DNA of 64,000 bases, taken from the NCBI RefSeq assembly GCF_031323975.1, contig NZ_JAVIWS010000001.1, forward strand, positions 62,001-126,000, written 5' to 3'. Source of the DNA: Escherichia ruysiae (GTDB lineage Bacteria; Pseudomonadota; Gammaproteobacteria; Enterobacterales; Enterobacteriaceae). The notes under the pieces were generated by a model. The model saw nothing but the letters and a program-made list of their open reading frames with translations, was not told the DNA's origin and made no database searches. Both the position numbers and the translations under genes were made by a program. Shown in pieces: positions 30,617-41,386 of the stretch; positions within the stretch are counted from its first letter, which is position 1; each line of letters begins with the position of its first letter.

Positions 30617-30668
30617 TAGCCTAAGCTATGTGTGGTTATTAAAAATACACTAAACATAGCTTCGGCTA
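30617..30668. repeat. Imperfect 15-bp inverted repeat between yobD and the mntP leader
   Basis: TAGCCTAAGCTATGT (30617-30631) and ACATAGCTTCGGCTA (30654-30668) pair at 14 of 15 positions around a 22-nt loop. It sits 10 nt beyond the yobD stop with no T tract on the - strand. Confidence 0.55.
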
Positions 30669-30678
30669 AATCTATAAC

Positions 30679-31137
30679 TTATTGAGTTGACACGAGAAGT
30701 TTATAAATTTTTTCCAGATCGTCGATATTTCGAACGCGGATTAATAAACGGCGCTGTTCTAATTGCATCACCAGTACGCCATCTTCCGATAAGTTCATCG
30801 CTTTAATTCGGCGATATTCAATCCAGACATTGGCGAAGAAAAAACCTTGCTGTTTAAAAATGATTTTCGGAACCCGGATCCAGAAAATATAAAAGCCCAT
30901 TAGCGCCAGTGCACTTAATAACCAGGTGGTTATTTGTGCGCCATGGTTGGTCACATTGTTATAGATAAGAATGACAATCAGCCCGACGAAGATAACGCTA
31001 TCGATGCGACCGCGCCGGAGCAAAGGAATTGCCAGCAGGGTGGGGCCGTTGCGTCGGGGCATGATGAACTGATCGTATATCGCAAAGGCCAGGAGTGCGG
31101 CGATGAACAGAATCAGTACCAGATCCGTGATTGTCAT
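30679..31137 (-). CDS. yobD: DUF986 inner-membrane protein YobD
   Basis: 152 residues, three hydrophobic segments (about 4-22, 47-63, 70-92), then a basic, globular C-terminal part; UPF0266 family, function unknown. It follows manZ by 54 nt on the same strand and may be read from the man promoter. Confidence 0.93.
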   Translation of the reverse strand: MTITDLVLILFIAALLAFAIYDQFIMPRRNGPTLLAIPLLRRGRIDSVIFVGLIVILIYNNVTNHGAQITTWLLSALALMGFYIFWIRVPKIIFKQQGFFFANVWIEYRRIKAMNLSEDGVLVMQLEQRRLLIRVRNIDDLEKIYKLLVSTQ

Positions 31138-31191
31138 TAATCCTCCAGATAAAAAAACGGGGCCAATAGGCCCCGGTAGTGTACAACAGTA

Positions 31192-32043
31192 TTACAGTCC
31201 CAGCAGGCCGCAAGCGTAACCAGCGATACCGATGACGAAGAAGCCAACGATGATCCACAGAGGGTTAACTTTTTTGCGCAGCAGCCACATACAGGCGAAA
31301 GTCAGCAACAGCGGCACCAGGCCTGGCATTAACTGGTCAAGAATGGTCTGGACAGTGGTAACGTGCTCTTTACCCGTCTGGTCGGTGATGCGAGAGACTA
31401 CCAGCGGGATGTTGACATGTGTCCACTTGTTAACCAATGCCCCCATGACAAACAGGCCGAGAATAGACGCCCCTTCCGTCAGTTTTTGCAGGAAGCCGCC
31501 ACCCATATCTTTAACGATATCGATACCTTTGGAGTAACCATACGCTACGCCGTAGTAACGGGTTGCCAGGCGTACCAGGTTAAACAGAATAAAGAACAGC
31601 AGCGGACCTAACAGGCTGCCGCTCATTGCGATCCCGGCACCCAGCGCCGCGAATACCGGACGTACCGTACCCCAGAAGATCGGGTCGCCCACGCCTGCCA
31701 GCGGCCCCATCAGACCTACTTTGATACCGTTGATAGCACCGTCGTCGATCTCTGCGCCGTTAGCGCGCTGTTCTTCCAGCGCCAGGGTTACGCCGAGGAT
31801 TGGCGCCGCCACAAACGGTTGGGTGTTAAAGAATTCGAGGTGACGTTTAATCGCCTGTTTACGGGCATCGTTGTTCTCAGGATAGAGGCGACGAATCGCC
31901 GGAACCATAGAGAAGCAGAAACCCAGTGCCTGCATACGTTCGAAGTTCCATGAACCCTGGAAGAGGTTAGAACGCAGGAAGACGCCACGAATATCACTCG
32001 GAGTGAGTTTTTTCTCGGTGGTAGTTTGAGTTGTATCAACCAT
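31192..32043 (-). CDS. manZ: Mannose PTS permease IID component
   Basis: Membrane component of the mannose-glucose-glucosamine phosphotransferase system, also used by lambda DNA and some bacteriocins. 283 residues, mostly soluble N-terminal two thirds and a C-terminal membrane region (LLLTFACMWLLRKKVNPLWIIVGFFVIGI). I use the ATG of MVDTTQTT, with AGGTGAG before it; a GTG three codons upstream is the alternative. Third gene of manXYZ. Confidence 0.97.
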   Translation of the reverse strand: MVDTTQTTTEKKLTPSDIRGVFLRSNLFQGSWNFERMQALGFCFSMVPAIRRLYPENNDARKQAIKRHLEFFNTQPFVAAPILGVTLALEEQRANGAEIDDGAINGIKVGLMGPLAGVGDPIFWGTVRPVFAALGAGIAMSGSLLGPLLFFILFNLVRLATRYYGVAYGYSKGIDIVKDMGGGFLQKLTEGASILGLFVMGALVNKWTHVNIPLVVSRITDQTGKEHVTTVQTILDQLMPGLVPLLLTFACMWLLRKKVNPLWIIVGFFVIGIAGYACGLLGL

Positions 32044-32055
32044 TTCGCTCACCTG

Positions 32056-32856
32056 TTAGTCCAGTTCGTTATCGAGATCGTTGTTACCAGCAGCCTGAAC
32101 AGGCGCACCGGCTACGCGGTTATATTTCGGGCTAAGTTGGATGTAGAGCACTGCCATAACAGTACCAATCACACCCAGAGCAACCAGGTTAAAGTTGGTG
32201 AATGCTGCGGTTACGAAGCCGAGGTAGAAGAACGGCATCAGGTATCCAGCACGCATCATGTTGATAACCATCGCATAACCAACCACCACGATCATGCCAC
32301 CGGCGATATTCAGACCATTAGTCACCACTTCCGGAATGGCGTTCAGCATGTTCTGAACTTCACTGGTGCCTACAGACAGCGCAACAATCACGGCCGGGAT
32401 AGCCACACGCATCGCTTGCAGGAACAGAGAAGAAACGTGGATCCAGGAAATTGCCGTCAGGTTGCCATTATCAGCCGCCTTATCCGCAGCGTGCTGGAAA
32501 GCAACGGTGATGGTACGAACGATGATGGTCAGCACCTGACCCGCAGCGGCCAGCGGGATTGCCAGCGCGATACCGGCACCGATGCTCTGATGACCAGCGA
32601 TAACCAGAATGGTAGAAATGATGGAAGCCAGAGCGGCATCAGGCGCAACTGCGGCACCGATGTTCATCCAGCCAAGTGCGATCATTTCCAGAGTCCCACC
32701 GATAATAATACCGGTTTTCATATCGCCAAGAACGATACCCACCAGGGTACAGGCGATTAGCGGACGGTGAAACTGAAATTCATCGAGGATTGATCCCATA
32801 CCTGCGATACAGGCTACGATAAATACCAGCACAATTTGAAGAGTGGTAATCTCCAT
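32056..32856 (-). CDS. manY: Mannose PTS permease IIC component
   Basis: 266 residues, the sugar channel of the mannose PTS, with multiple membrane helices (LQIVLVFIVACIAGMGSILD at the N-terminus; AGGMIVVVGYAMVINMM). Coded between manX (62 nt upstream) and manZ (12 nt downstream). SgrS pairs with the manX and manY regions of this mRNA in E. coli under sugar-phosphate stress. Confidence 0.97.
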   Translation of the reverse strand: MEITTLQIVLVFIVACIAGMGSILDEFQFHRPLIACTLVGIVLGDMKTGIIIGGTLEMIALGWMNIGAAVAPDAALASIISTILVIAGHQSIGAGIALAIPLAAAGQVLTIIVRTITVAFQHAADKAADNGNLTAISWIHVSSLFLQAMRVAIPAVIVALSVGTSEVQNMLNAIPEVVTNGLNIAGGMIVVVGYAMVINMMRAGYLMPFFYLGFVTAAFTNFNLVALGVIGTVMAVLYIQLSPKYNRVAGAPVQAAGNNDLDNELD

Positions 32857-32918
32857 TGTACTTCTCCTGTTTACGTAAGACTTAAGTGTGAAAACTGAGT
32901 GATAATCAACACAATACG

Positions 32919-33890
32919 TTACTTATCGATTTTGCTGATCAGATCCATCATTTTCAGTTTCGGATCGGTGGAAACCTTACGGACTTCCAGTTCGATACCA
33001 CGCGCATTCAGTTTTTTGAACGCTTCGATATCTTTTTCATCAACCGAAACCGCGTTATTCACCTGGGTTTTACCCTGACGGAATGCCATACCGCCAACGT
33101 TAACAGAGGTAATTTTCACGCCGCCTTCAACGAGGCGCTCAACATCTGTCGGGTTGGTGAATAACAGCATTACACGTTCGCCAGCATATTTCGGGTTGTT
33201 GTAGACACGGATCATCTTGGCAACATCAACCACGTGTGCTGTTACGCCCGGAGGTGCAACCTGGGTGAGCAGTGTCTTACGAACGGTATCCGCAGCCACT
33301 TCATCACTAACAACGATAATACGGGAGACATTGGTTTCTTTGGTCCAGCGGGTAGCGACCTGACCGTGAATCAGACGATCGTCGATACGCGCAAGGCCAA
33401 TAACCATGTAGTCATTTGGTCCCATTGGTTTTGCCGGAGTTGGAGCCGCTTTTGGTGCGGCGGCGGCGGGTGCTGGCGCTGCTTTTTCAACCGGTTTGGC
33501 TTTCAGTGCTTTCACGCCTTCACGGCCTGTTTCTACTGCCAGCGCCACCAGTTCATCAAAGCCAGGGTCATCATCACGAGCCATTAACGTTTCCACCAGC
33601 ATTGGAATGTTAACGCCTGCGATCACTTCATAATGCTCTTTGTCGACGACAATACGGCTGGCAGCATTGAACGGGCTGCCGCCCCATGTATCAACGAGAA
33701 ACAGCACGCCTTTAGTGGTGTCGAGTTTTGCCAACTGAGCGTTGTACTTTTCAATCAGCGTTTCGGCATTTTCACCTGGAACGAAATCGATCCAGCCGAC
33801 GTTTTCCTGCTCGCCTAACAGCATCTCTGCCGTTTTAAGCAACTGCTCTGCAGCCCAACCATGTGTGCCTATAACAATAGCAATGGTCAC
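32919..33890 (-). CDS. manX: Mannose PTS IIAB component
   Basis: 323 residues, cytosolic. IIA domain about 1-135 with the phosphorylated His10 (VIGTHGWAAE), an Ala/Pro-rich hinge about 136-158 (APAPAAAAPKAAPTPAK), and IIB domain from about 160 with the second phospho-His in RIDDRLIHGQVA. First gene of manXYZ; AGGAGG lies 6-11 nt before the ATG. Confidence 0.97.
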   Translation of the reverse strand: MTIAIVIGTHGWAAEQLLKTAEMLLGEQENVGWIDFVPGENAETLIEKYNAQLAKLDTTKGVLFLVDTWGGSPFNAASRIVVDKEHYEVIAGVNIPMLVETLMARDDDPGFDELVALAVETGREGVKALKAKPVEKAAPAPAAAAPKAAPTPAKPMGPNDYMVIGLARIDDRLIHGQVATRWTKETNVSRIIVVSDEVAADTVRKTLLTQVAPPGVTAHVVDVAKMIRVYNNPKYAGERVMLLFTNPTDVERLVEGGVKITSVNVGGMAFRQGKTQVNNAVSVDEKDIEAFKKLNARGIELEVRKVSTDPKLKMMDLISKIDK

Positions 33891-34353
33891 TTGCTACCTC
33901 CTTTATTATTGTTAACACCTCAACGTGCCAGATGTATTTTTTGAATCGTCGTCCACAATCGAATCGATTCAGATAAGGGTTACAACCAAAAACCCCCTGC
34001 GTTTCGCGATTTATTTTAGATAGCGAAAAAAATATTTTATGTGATGAGGATCCGTAATTTAACTTTGGATTAGCAAAATTCCGAAAGGTAAAATACCCTC
34101 GTTACATTCGTTTGCAAAGGAAGGTAAATCTTTGCCAAATCAGAGTTCTCTCTGATATGTTTAACTCCCGTTTAACAATCAAGGAGTATGGGGCAGCAGC
34201 CCGCAGTATGGATCGTCACCGACGTCATTTCAGCATCAGGCCTTTCAGCGCCTGCCTTTCTGGCATTTTTTGCCGCACCTTTTGTTTGCATTTTGTCGTT
34301 ACGCCTGCATTATTTCTGGCGCCGAATAGCTATTCCTTAAGCAGGAGCTTGTC
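33891..34353. other. Divergent regulatory region between manX and yoaE
   Basis: 463 nt. The manX side carries an Mlc-like AT-rich stretch (34011-34034) and a half CRP match (ATGTGATGAGGATCCG). The yoaE side is a leader with an open frame from ATG 34157 that overlaps the yoaE start (see findings), containing CAGGCCTTTCAGCGCCTG and a GGCATTTTTTGCC stretch that could fold as an attenuator. Confidence 0.45.
34011..34034 (-). promoter_or_regulatory. Possible Mlc operator of manXYZ
   Basis: TTATTTTAGATAGCG then AAAAAAATA matches the Mlc pattern TTATTTNNNNNNGCGAAAAA. Mlc repression and CRP activation of manXYZ are established; the match is judged by eye. Confidence 0.4.
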
Positions 34354-35910
34354 ATGGAATTCTTAATGGACCCCTCGATTTGGGCGGGGCTACTCACGCT
34401 TGTCGTTCTTGAAATCGTGCTGGGTATCGATAACCTGGTTTTTATCGCCATTCTTGCCGATAAACTGCCGCCAAAACAACGTGATAAAGCACGTTTGTTG
34501 GGGCTGTCGCTGGCGCTGATCATGCGTCTGGGACTGTTATCGCTGATTTCATGGATGGTCACCCTGACCAAACCGCTATTTACCGTGATGGATTTTTCCT
34601 TCTCCGGCCGCGATCTGATTATGTTGCTCGGGGGGATATTCTTGTTGTTTAAAGCGACAACGGAGCTACATGAACGGCTGGAAAACCGCGATCATGATTC
34701 TGGTCATGGCAAAGGCTATGCCAGTTTCTGGGTGGTCGTAACACAGATTGTCATCCTTGATGCCGTCTTCTCGCTGGATGCGGTGATTACTGCAGTAGGG
34801 ATGGTCAACCATCTGCCGGTTATGATGGCAGCGGTGGTGATTGCGATGGCAGTCATGTTGCTGGCATCGAAACCGCTGACGCGATTCGTTAACCAGCATC
34901 CAACGGTAGTGGTGCTCTGTCTGAGCTTCCTGTTAATGATTGGTCTGAGTCTGGTAGCAGAAGGCTTTGGTTTCCACATTCCGAAAGGTTACCTGTATGC
35001 CGCGATTGGCTTCTCGATCATTATCGAAGTATTTAACCAAATTGCGCGCCGTAACTTTATTCGTCACCAGTCGACTTTACCGCTGCGTGCACGTACTGCT
35101 GATGCCATCCTGCGTTTGATGGGCGGTAAACGTCAGGCGAATGTGCAGCATGATGCGGATAACCCGATGCCGATCCCGGTGCCGGAAGGTGCGTTTGCCG
35201 AAGAAGAGCGATACATGATTAACGGTGTACTGACTCTGGCGTCGCGCTCTCTGCGCGGGATTATGACGCCGCGCGGCGAAATCAGCTGGGTTGACGCTAA
35301 CCTTAGTGTCGATGAAATCCGTGAGCAGTTGCTTTCTTCGCCACATAGCCTGTTCCCGGTATGTCGCGGAGAGCTGGATGAAATCATCGGTATCGTGCGT
35401 GCGAAAGAACTGCTGGTGGCACTGGAAGAGGGCGTTGATGTAGCGGCGATTGCTTCGGCGTCTCCGGCGATTATCGTTCCGGAAACCCTCGATCCGATCA
35501 ATCTGCTGGGCGTGCTGCGTCGTGCTCGCGGTAGTTTTGTGATCGTGACCAACGAGTTTGGTGTGGTGCAAGGTCTGGTTACGCCTCTGGATGTGCTGGA
35601 AGCCATTGCAGGTGAGTTCCCGGATGCTGATGAAACGCCGGAAATCATTACCGACGGCGACGGCTGGCTGGTAAAAGGTGGTACAGACCTCCACGCCTTA
35701 CAGCAGGCGCTTGATGTTGAGCACCTTGCTGATGACGATGATATCGCGACGGTCGCAGGTCTGGTGATTTCTGCAAATGGTCACATCCCGCGTGCGGGCG
35801 ATGTGATTAACGTAGGGCCGTTGCATATTACCATTGTTGAAGCTAACGATTATCGTGTTGACCTGGTTCGTATTGTTAAAGAGCAACTGGCTCACGACGA
35901 AGACGAATAA
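34354..35910 (+). CDS. yoaE: TerC-family membrane protein with CBS and CorC_HlyC domains
   Basis: 518 residues: TerC-type membrane domain about 10-235 with the acidic metal-type motifs [11 protein letters not shown] and [14 protein letters not shown]; two CBS domains about 300-425 ([30 protein letters not shown]); C-terminal CorC_HlyC transporter-associated domain about 435-515. Related to the Mn exporter Alx, so metal export is a fair guess, but the substrate is not known. GGAG ribosome site at 34344-34347. Confidence 0.94.
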   Translation: MEFLMDPSIWAGLLTLVVLEIVLGIDNLVFIAILADKLPPKQRDKARLLGLSLALIMRLGLLSLISWMVTLTKPLFTVMDFSFSGRDLIMLLGGIFLLFKATTELHERLENRDHDSGHGKGYASFWVVVTQIVILDAVFSLDAVITAVGMVNHLPVMMAAVVIAMAVMLLASKPLTRFVNQHPTVVVLCLSFLLMIGLSLVAEGFGFHIPKGYLYAAIGFSIIIEVFNQIARRNFIRHQSTLPLRARTADAILRLMGGKRQANVQHDADNPMPIPVPEGAFAEEERYMINGVLTLASRSLRGIMTPRGEISWVDANLSVDEIREQLLSSPHSLFPVCRGELDEIIGIVRAKELLVALEEGVDVAAIASASPAIIVPETLDPINLLGVLRRARGSFVIVTNEFGVVQGLVTPLDVLEAIAGEFPDADETPEIITDGDGWLVKGGTDLHALQQALDVEHLADDDDIATVAGLVISANGHIPRAGDVINVGPLHITIVEANDYRVDLVRIVKEQLAHDEDE

Positions 35911-35913
35911 TCA

Positions 35914-37512
35914 TTAACGAAATGGCATAACGGGCGTGATATGCCCATTATGCCGGGCGGGCGGCGGTTGGCTGCCCGCCAGCCATTTTGGGAAATCACG
36001 CAGCGGCATTGGTTGCGCGTACAAATATCCTTGTAAAATATGCACCCCATGACGGCGTAAATATTTTGCCTGTTCTTGCGTTTCTACGCCCTCCGCCACC
36101 AGTTCAATATTCAGTCTTTGCCCCAACGCAATGATGATATCGGTTATCGTCGAGTTAACCGCGTCTGAACCAATTGCAGCGGTGAATGACTTATCAATTT
36201 TCAGGACGTCAGGGCGTAACGTTTCCAGCCAGGAAAACGAACTGTTGCCGGTGCCGAAATCATCAATCGCCAGTTTGACGTTTTTACGATGCAGTTCGCG
36301 GGCAATCCGATAATCAACATCCAGTAAGGCATCGCGCTCGGTTATTTCAAGGATGAGTTGCTGAATCGGGTGAGCACTGAACCAGTACTGATTAAGATCT
36401 TTCAACAGCACGCCACGGCGAAAATGGCTGGGGGCGACGTTAATCCCAATGTGAAACTGGTTGCTTATTGGAAAAACGTGGATTTGACGGATGGTTTCCA
36501 TCATCACATAACGGGTAAGCGGCACTATCAGGTGATGTTCTTCCGCAATAGGGATAAACACATCCGGCGAGATCCAACCCTGACGTGGGTTATTCCAGCG
36601 CAGCAATATCTCTACGCCAATACATTGCTGACTACGTGCGTTTAGTAAAGGTTGACAGAATAGCTCGAACTCATGTTGCGCAAGGCCAAGATTAATTTCG
36701 CGCGAAAAACTCATTCTGTGTGCGGTTGCAAGCCATGCAACATAACCCACCAGTAAACTCAACAGTACAGCCAGCGGGAGCTGACTGGGAAGATGATGCA
36801 ACGCCAGTTGCGTCGCACCAGGTCCGCTGACGCTAATGGTAAAAGGAAAATTTTGCGATGAAACCTGGTAACGTTCATTGCCATTAAGCGGAGGTAAAGA
36901 ATCAACCAGACCGTCATCATAGAGTAAATGGCGATCGGCCACCGTCAGGCTGGCGTTTCTAATTTGCGGCAACTGCGGCTCCAGTAACATCGTCGTCAAT
37001 AACCCAATGTTGATCATCTCCAGAACGCCATCACCGCTATGTGATGACAAGGGATACCACTGGATCAGCACTGGACTACCTTTAATCAACACGCGATCGG
37101 TGGAAAGACGCAGAAGAGGCCGTGGGGCAGGCAAATCGGTTTGAATATCATAAACAGGGACATTTCGATAGCCAAAAATACTGGAGCAATAGAGCGTACC
37201 GTTTTGAACCAGACCAATAGAACGCACGGTTTGCAGTTTTGCGGCCTGCTTGCGTAGAGGCAAATGAGCGACTGAGCAGGGGAGGCCAATCAACGGAAGT
37301 AAAAGCTCGCGTCCTTCCTGAAGGGGCTGCAAGACTTTATCCAGCTCTTCAACAGCGTGATTGGCGAAGAGGATCACCCGCTGTTGATTTAAGTTACGCT
37401 GTGAAATAAACCGCACGCTTAGTGTCGCTACAAGCGTAAAAAGTGCGCAAATTGTACAAACAATCATTCGATTACGGCGATAGGTTTTAATGATCCGTTG
37501 TGCTTTTTGCAT
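35914..37512 (-). CDS. pdeD: Cyclic-di-GMP phosphodiesterase PdeD (CSS-EAL type)
   Basis: Also yoaD. Hydrolyses c-di-GMP to pGpG. 532 residues: membrane segment about 16-38, periplasmic CSS sensor about 39-240 (CSS pair near IGLPCSVAH and LYCSSIFG), second membrane segment about 243-262, EAL domain about 270-520. The signature reads EILLRW in place of EAL-LRW, as in K-12; DDFGTGNSS and the catalytic EGVET are intact. The periplasmic part has many differences from K-12 as remembered, the EAL domain few. Confidence 0.94.
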   Translation of the reverse strand: MQKAQRIIKTYRRNRMIVCTICALFTLVATLSVRFISQRNLNQQRVILFANHAVEELDKVLQPLQEGRELLLPLIGLPCSVAHLPLRKQAAKLQTVRSIGLVQNGTLYCSSIFGYRNVPVYDIQTDLPAPRPLLRLSTDRVLIKGSPVLIQWYPLSSHSGDGVLEMINIGLLTTMLLEPQLPQIRNASLTVADRHLLYDDGLVDSLPPLNGNERYQVSSQNFPFTISVSGPGATQLALHHLPSQLPLAVLLSLLVGYVAWLATAHRMSFSREINLGLAQHEFELFCQPLLNARSQQCIGVEILLRWNNPRQGWISPDVFIPIAEEHHLIVPLTRYVMMETIRQIHVFPISNQFHIGINVAPSHFRRGVLLKDLNQYWFSAHPIQQLILEITERDALLDVDYRIARELHRKNVKLAIDDFGTGNSSFSWLETLRPDVLKIDKSFTAAIGSDAVNSTITDIIIALGQRLNIELVAEGVETQEQAKYLRRHGVHILQGYLYAQPMPLRDFPKWLAGSQPPPARHNGHITPVMPFR

Positions 37513-37641
37513 GCGGGCCGCCCTGTAAGCGCATGGCAACAAACGCCTGACGCAACAGTGGAAGTGTAGTGGGGAAATTTACAGCAGACGAGAAAGCGAG
37601 AGAAATTCGCCCATCCGTTGCAGATGGGCGAAAGAAAAGTA

Positions 37642-39006
37642 TTAGTCACACTGGACTTTAATTGCCAGACCGCCGCGAGAGGTTTCACGGTATTTGGCGT
37701 TCATGTCCTTACCTGTTTCGTACATTGTCTCGATGACCTTATCCAGCGAGACGCGCGGTGCACTGGTGCGGCGTAAGGCCATGCGTGCGGCATTGATCGC
37801 TTTCACAGAGGCAATGGCGTTACGTTCAATGCACGGCACCTGAACCTGACCTGCAACCGGGTCACAAGTCAGACCAAGGTTGTGTTCCATGCCAATTTCC
37901 GCCGCCACACAAACCTGTTCCGGGCTACCGCCCAACAGTTCTGCAAGACCCGCAGCAGCCATTGAACAGGCAACACCCACTTCGCCCTGACAACCCACTT
38001 CAGCACCGGAAATAGAGGCATTCATTTTATATAATGCGCCAATTGCCCCGGCCGCCATAAAGTAACGGGTATAGATGTCCGGGCTGACCGATTCAATAAA
38101 GTGGTCATAGTAAGCCAGCACTGCCGGAACGATGCCGCAGGCTCCGTTGGTTGGTGCAGTTACCACGCGACCACCGGCGGCGTTTTCTTCGTTTACCGCC
38201 AGCGCAAACATATTTACCCAGTCGATGACATTCATCGGATCGTTAGACAGTTTATCGCTGGAAACCAGCATCCGGCGCAGGGCAGACGCACGGCGTGGAA
38301 CACGCAGCGGGCCAGGCAATACGCCTTCGGTATTCATTCCGCGATCGATACATGCCTGCATGGTTTGCCAGACATGAGCAAAATATTCATCGATCTCTTT
38401 TTTGCTGTGCAGCGCCAGTTCGTTTTGCATTGCCAGACCGGAAAGGGAATAGCCAGTTTCATTACAGTACGCCAGCAGCTCTGTGGCGGATTTGAACGGA
38501 TACGGCACGCTCACGTCGTTTGCGGCATCCTGACCAAAATGTTCTTCATCGACGATAAAGCCGCCGCCGATGGAATAATAAGTTTTGCTGTAGACGACTT
38601 CATCACCGTTATAAGCATGGATTTGCATACCGTTTTCATGCAACGGCAGGTTGCCGTTATGAAAACGCATACCGTTGTCACGCGGAAAATCCACTTCATG
38701 CCGTCCCTGCGCCAGCAGCAGGCGTTCGCGCTCTTCTACGTCGCGAATAAAACCGGGAATACTGTCGATATCCACGGTGGCAGGTTCGTTACCTGCAAGA
38801 CCCATAATAATGGCGATATCGGTATGGTGGCCTTTACCCGTCAGCGACAGTGAACCATAAACGTCCACGGCAACGCGGGTAACGCTATCCAGTAAGCCTT
38901 TTTCGACCAGATCATCGACGAACTGTTTACCTGCCTTCATAGGCCCTACGGTATGGGAAGATGAGGGACCAATCCCCACCTTAAACATGTCGAATAGACT
39001 AATCAC
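37642..39006 (-). CDS. sdaA: L-serine dehydratase 1
   Basis: Deaminates L-serine to pyruvate and ammonia. 454 residues, GTG start (V-I-S-L-F-D-M-F). Beta domain about 1-150 with [16 protein letters not shown]; alpha domain with the iron-sulfur cysteines expected in [18 protein letters not shown] and VPCIER. Lrp represses it in E. coli. Confidence 0.97.
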   Translation of the reverse strand: MISLFDMFKVGIGPSSSHTVGPMKAGKQFVDDLVEKGLLDSVTRVAVDVYGSLSLTGKGHHTDIAIIMGLAGNEPATVDIDSIPGFIRDVEERERLLLAQGRHEVDFPRDNGMRFHNGNLPLHENGMQIHAYNGDEVVYSKTYYSIGGGFIVDEEHFGQDAANDVSVPYPFKSATELLAYCNETGYSLSGLAMQNELALHSKKEIDEYFAHVWQTMQACIDRGMNTEGVLPGPLRVPRRASALRRMLVSSDKLSNDPMNVIDWVNMFALAVNEENAAGGRVVTAPTNGACGIVPAVLAYYDHFIESVSPDIYTRYFMAAGAIGALYKMNASISGAEVGCQGEVGVACSMAAAGLAELLGGSPEQVCVAAEIGMEHNLGLTCDPVAGQVQVPCIERNAIASVKAINAARMALRRTSAPRVSLDKVIETMYETGKDMNAKYRETSRGGLAIKVQCD

Positions 39007-39189
39007 GATAATACTCCTGACAAGGTGACTGGACATCCAGTAACGAACTAATAACAACGCATAGTGTAAGAGGGAACGCGGCGACAGGCTTAACTATTCA
39101 CATGAATTAAACTAATCAAAAACCGCGATTTAACTAATATTGCGATGATTGTCTCAAGTAGTGTTTTGTAGATGTAAAGATAAGTATAG

Positions 39190-39768
39190 TCAGGATTTCA
39201 CACCAATTTGCAGCGCCAGCTCACGAATTATGCCTGCGGTCATTCCCCATACAAAATACTGTTCGTACCAGGAAAGCCATACCCGATGTGAATCACCACG
39301 GCGGTAGATATCTAACGGGTGATAACGACCCAGATGTAATGCCTGGGCGAGCGGCATTTCAAACACTGCGGAAACTTCATCTTCACTGGCACGATAAGGT
39401 AAATCAGGCGGGATAATGCCAACCACTGGCGTTACCTGGTAGCCCGTTACGCTATCGACGGGCGGCAGCACGCCGATAACTTCGACGGCGGAAGGGGGGA
39501 TAGCAACCTCTTCTTCGGCTTCGCGCAACGCAGCGGCAATAACTGACGAATCAGTGTCATCTACTGCACCACCAGGAAACGCCACCTGTCCGGCGTGTTT
39601 GCGCAGATGAATAGAACGTTGAGTGAGCAATAACCCCGGCTGCGATCGGCGAACGATAGGGATTAACACGGCAGCCTGACGATGATTTAAGGTTTCCCGG
39701 TTTATTTGCGGGCGTAAAAGTTGAAAGCGCGATAAAAAATCATCAAGCGTCAGGCTACGGTAGTCCAC
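39190..39768 (-). CDS. nudL: Nudix hydrolase NudL (putative CoA pyrophosphatase)
   Basis: 192 residues. The Nudix box is [20 protein letters not shown] plus EEV, with REAEEE intact, but the first acidic position of the box (Glu in GX5E) is an Asp/Ser pair. The CoA pyrophosphatase motif upstream ([21 protein letters not shown]) is present, which supports CoA or acyl-CoA as substrate. It begins 3 nt after the pabB stop, so it shares that transcript. Confidence 0.93.
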   Translation of the reverse strand: MDYRSLTLDDFLSRFQLLRPQINRETLNHRQAAVLIPIVRRSQPGLLLTQRSIHLRKHAGQVAFPGGAVDDTDSSVIAAALREAEEEVAIPPSAVEVIGVLPPVDSVTGYQVTPVVGIIPPDLPYRASEDEVSAVFEMPLAQALHLGRYHPLDIYRRGDSHRVWLSWYEQYFVWGMTAGIIRELALQIGVKS

Positions 39769-39771
39769 GTC

Positions 39772-41133
39772 TTACTTCTCCAGTTGGCGTAATATCCTAT
39801 TAACTTTATCAAAAGTTTCCTGATATTCCGCTTCTTCCTGACTATCGGCGACAATACCGCCGCCCGCAGAACAGTAAATTTGACCGTTAATGGCAGTCAG
39901 CGTGCGGATAGTGATGCTGGTATCCATATTGCCACAGAAGCTCAAATAGCCAATGCTTCCGCACCAGGCGTTGCGTCGCTGCGGTTCCAGTTCATCGATA
40001 ATTTCCATTGCCCGAACTTTCGGTGCCCCGGTGATTGAGCCACCAGGAAAAGCCGCGCGCAGCAGGTCGCTGGCATGAAGTTGTTCGGGTAGTTGAGCTG
40101 TAATGGTGCTCACCAGGTGGTGCACAGCGGGAAAAGGTTCCACCACAAACAGTTCCGGCACTTTTACTGAACCAGGCACCGCAACGCGACCAATATCATT
40201 ACGCATTAAATCAACAATCATCAGGTTTTCAGCGCGATCTTTTGGCGAGTTCGCCAGTTTTTCTGCCTGTTTGCTATCTTCCAGAGGAGCGGGCAGACGT
40301 GGCAGTGTGCCTTTAATTGGACGGGTCTGGATCTCACCGTCATCACAAAGAATAAAACGCTCTGGCGAGAGGCTTAAAATTGTGCCTTGTTCCAGACGCA
40401 GGAATGCACTAAACGGTGCGTGATTGGCCTGATTAAGCTGAACGAATGCCTGCCATTCATCACCGCAATAGGTAGCCTGAAAACGCTGGGCGAGATTTAC
40501 CTGGTAACAGTCGCCACTGTGCAAATATTCCTGCACCTGACGAAATTTTTCGCCATACTGTTCGCGGCTCATATTAGATTGCCAGGCTGAGGTTAGCGCA
40601 AAATCACCCTGCGGTGTGATTTGCTGGTTTTCCAGCCAGGCCAGACGGGCATTGACATCATCATGACTCAGCAAAGAAACAGTCTGGCGCTGGTGGTCGA
40701 CAATCAGTACCCAGTCGTAAATACCTACCGCCATATCAGGCAGGTCGATATCTCTCTGCGCCACTTCTGGCAGTGACTCAAAACGGCGACCCAGATCGTA
40801 ACCAAATAAACCCAGCGCGCCACCCTGAAATGGCAAATCATCGTTATGCGACGGGTGAATGTTTGCACGCTCCAGCGCCTGCTGGAGTACTGTTAACGGA
40901 TCGTCAGCGGTTGTTGTGCGGGTTTCGCCTTTACACAAAACAGTTTCACTGCCGTAAGTTGTTAAGGTGCAAATCGGGTCTGCCACCACAATATCAAAGC
41001 GGCTATACGGATGCTCGGCATAGCCAGAGTGCAAAAGCATCGCCCATGGCAGGTGGCTTAAGCGGGAAAAATAAAATTCAGCGGCGTCCTGACGCCAGGG
41101 TAAAGTAATCACAGCGGGAGATAACGTCTTCAT
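39772..41133 (-). CDS. pabB: Aminodeoxychorismate synthase component I
   Basis: With PabA makes 4-amino-4-deoxychorismate, precursor of p-aminobenzoate and folate. 453 residues: N-terminal anthranilate-synthase-like domain, then chorismate-binding domain with the nucleophile Lys in RPIKGTLPR and GGSITGAPKVRAMEIIDELEP. Divergent from yoaH; nudL lies downstream in an apparent operon. Confidence 0.97.
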   Translation of the reverse strand: MKTLSPAVITLPWRQDAAEFYFSRLSHLPWAMLLHSGYAEHPYSRFDIVVADPICTLTTYGSETVLCKGETRTTTADDPLTVLQQALERANIHPSHNDDLPFQGGALGLFGYDLGRRFESLPEVAQRDIDLPDMAVGIYDWVLIVDHQRQTVSLLSHDDVNARLAWLENQQITPQGDFALTSAWQSNMSREQYGEKFRQVQEYLHSGDCYQVNLAQRFQATYCGDEWQAFVQLNQANHAPFSAFLRLEQGTILSLSPERFILCDDGEIQTRPIKGTLPRLPAPLEDSKQAEKLANSPKDRAENLMIVDLMRNDIGRVAVPGSVKVPELFVVEPFPAVHHLVSTITAQLPEQLHASDLLRAAFPGGSITGAPKVRAMEIIDELEPQRRNAWCGSIGYLSFCGNMDTSITIRTLTAINGQIYCSAGGGIVADSQEEAEYQETFDKVNRILRQLEK

Positions 41134-41206
41134 CAGTCCTGACTCTACTGGCTATGTGCCGGGTAGCATGAAATAATTAGCGCCAACAATTTAGCAGGAG
41201 TTAACA

Positions 41207-41386
41207 ATGTTTGCAGGTTTACCTTCACTCACCCATGAACAGCAGCAAAAAGCCGTTGAGCGTATTCAGGAACTGATGGCACAGGGGATGAGCAGCGGTC
41301 AGGCAATCGCACTGGTAGCTGAAGAGTTACGCGCCAACCATTCCGGCGAGCGGATTGTGGCGCGTTTTGAGGATGAAGACGAGTAA
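41207..41386 (+). CDS. yoaH: UPF0181 small protein YoaH
   Basis: 59 residues ([21 protein letters not shown] to ARFEDEDE), soluble helical protein of UPF0181, unknown function. Strong ribosome site AGCAGGAG 5-12 nt upstream of ATG. Divergent from pabB across 73 nt. Confidence 0.95.

Noticed and set aside
32026..32760. 244-codon + strand frame opposite manY
   Set aside because: His/Asn-rich composition typical of a shadow of a membrane protein gene; manY is secure on the - strand.
38101..38853. 250-codon + strand frame opposite sdaA
   Set aside because: Composition of a shadow frame; sdaA is conserved across this stretch.
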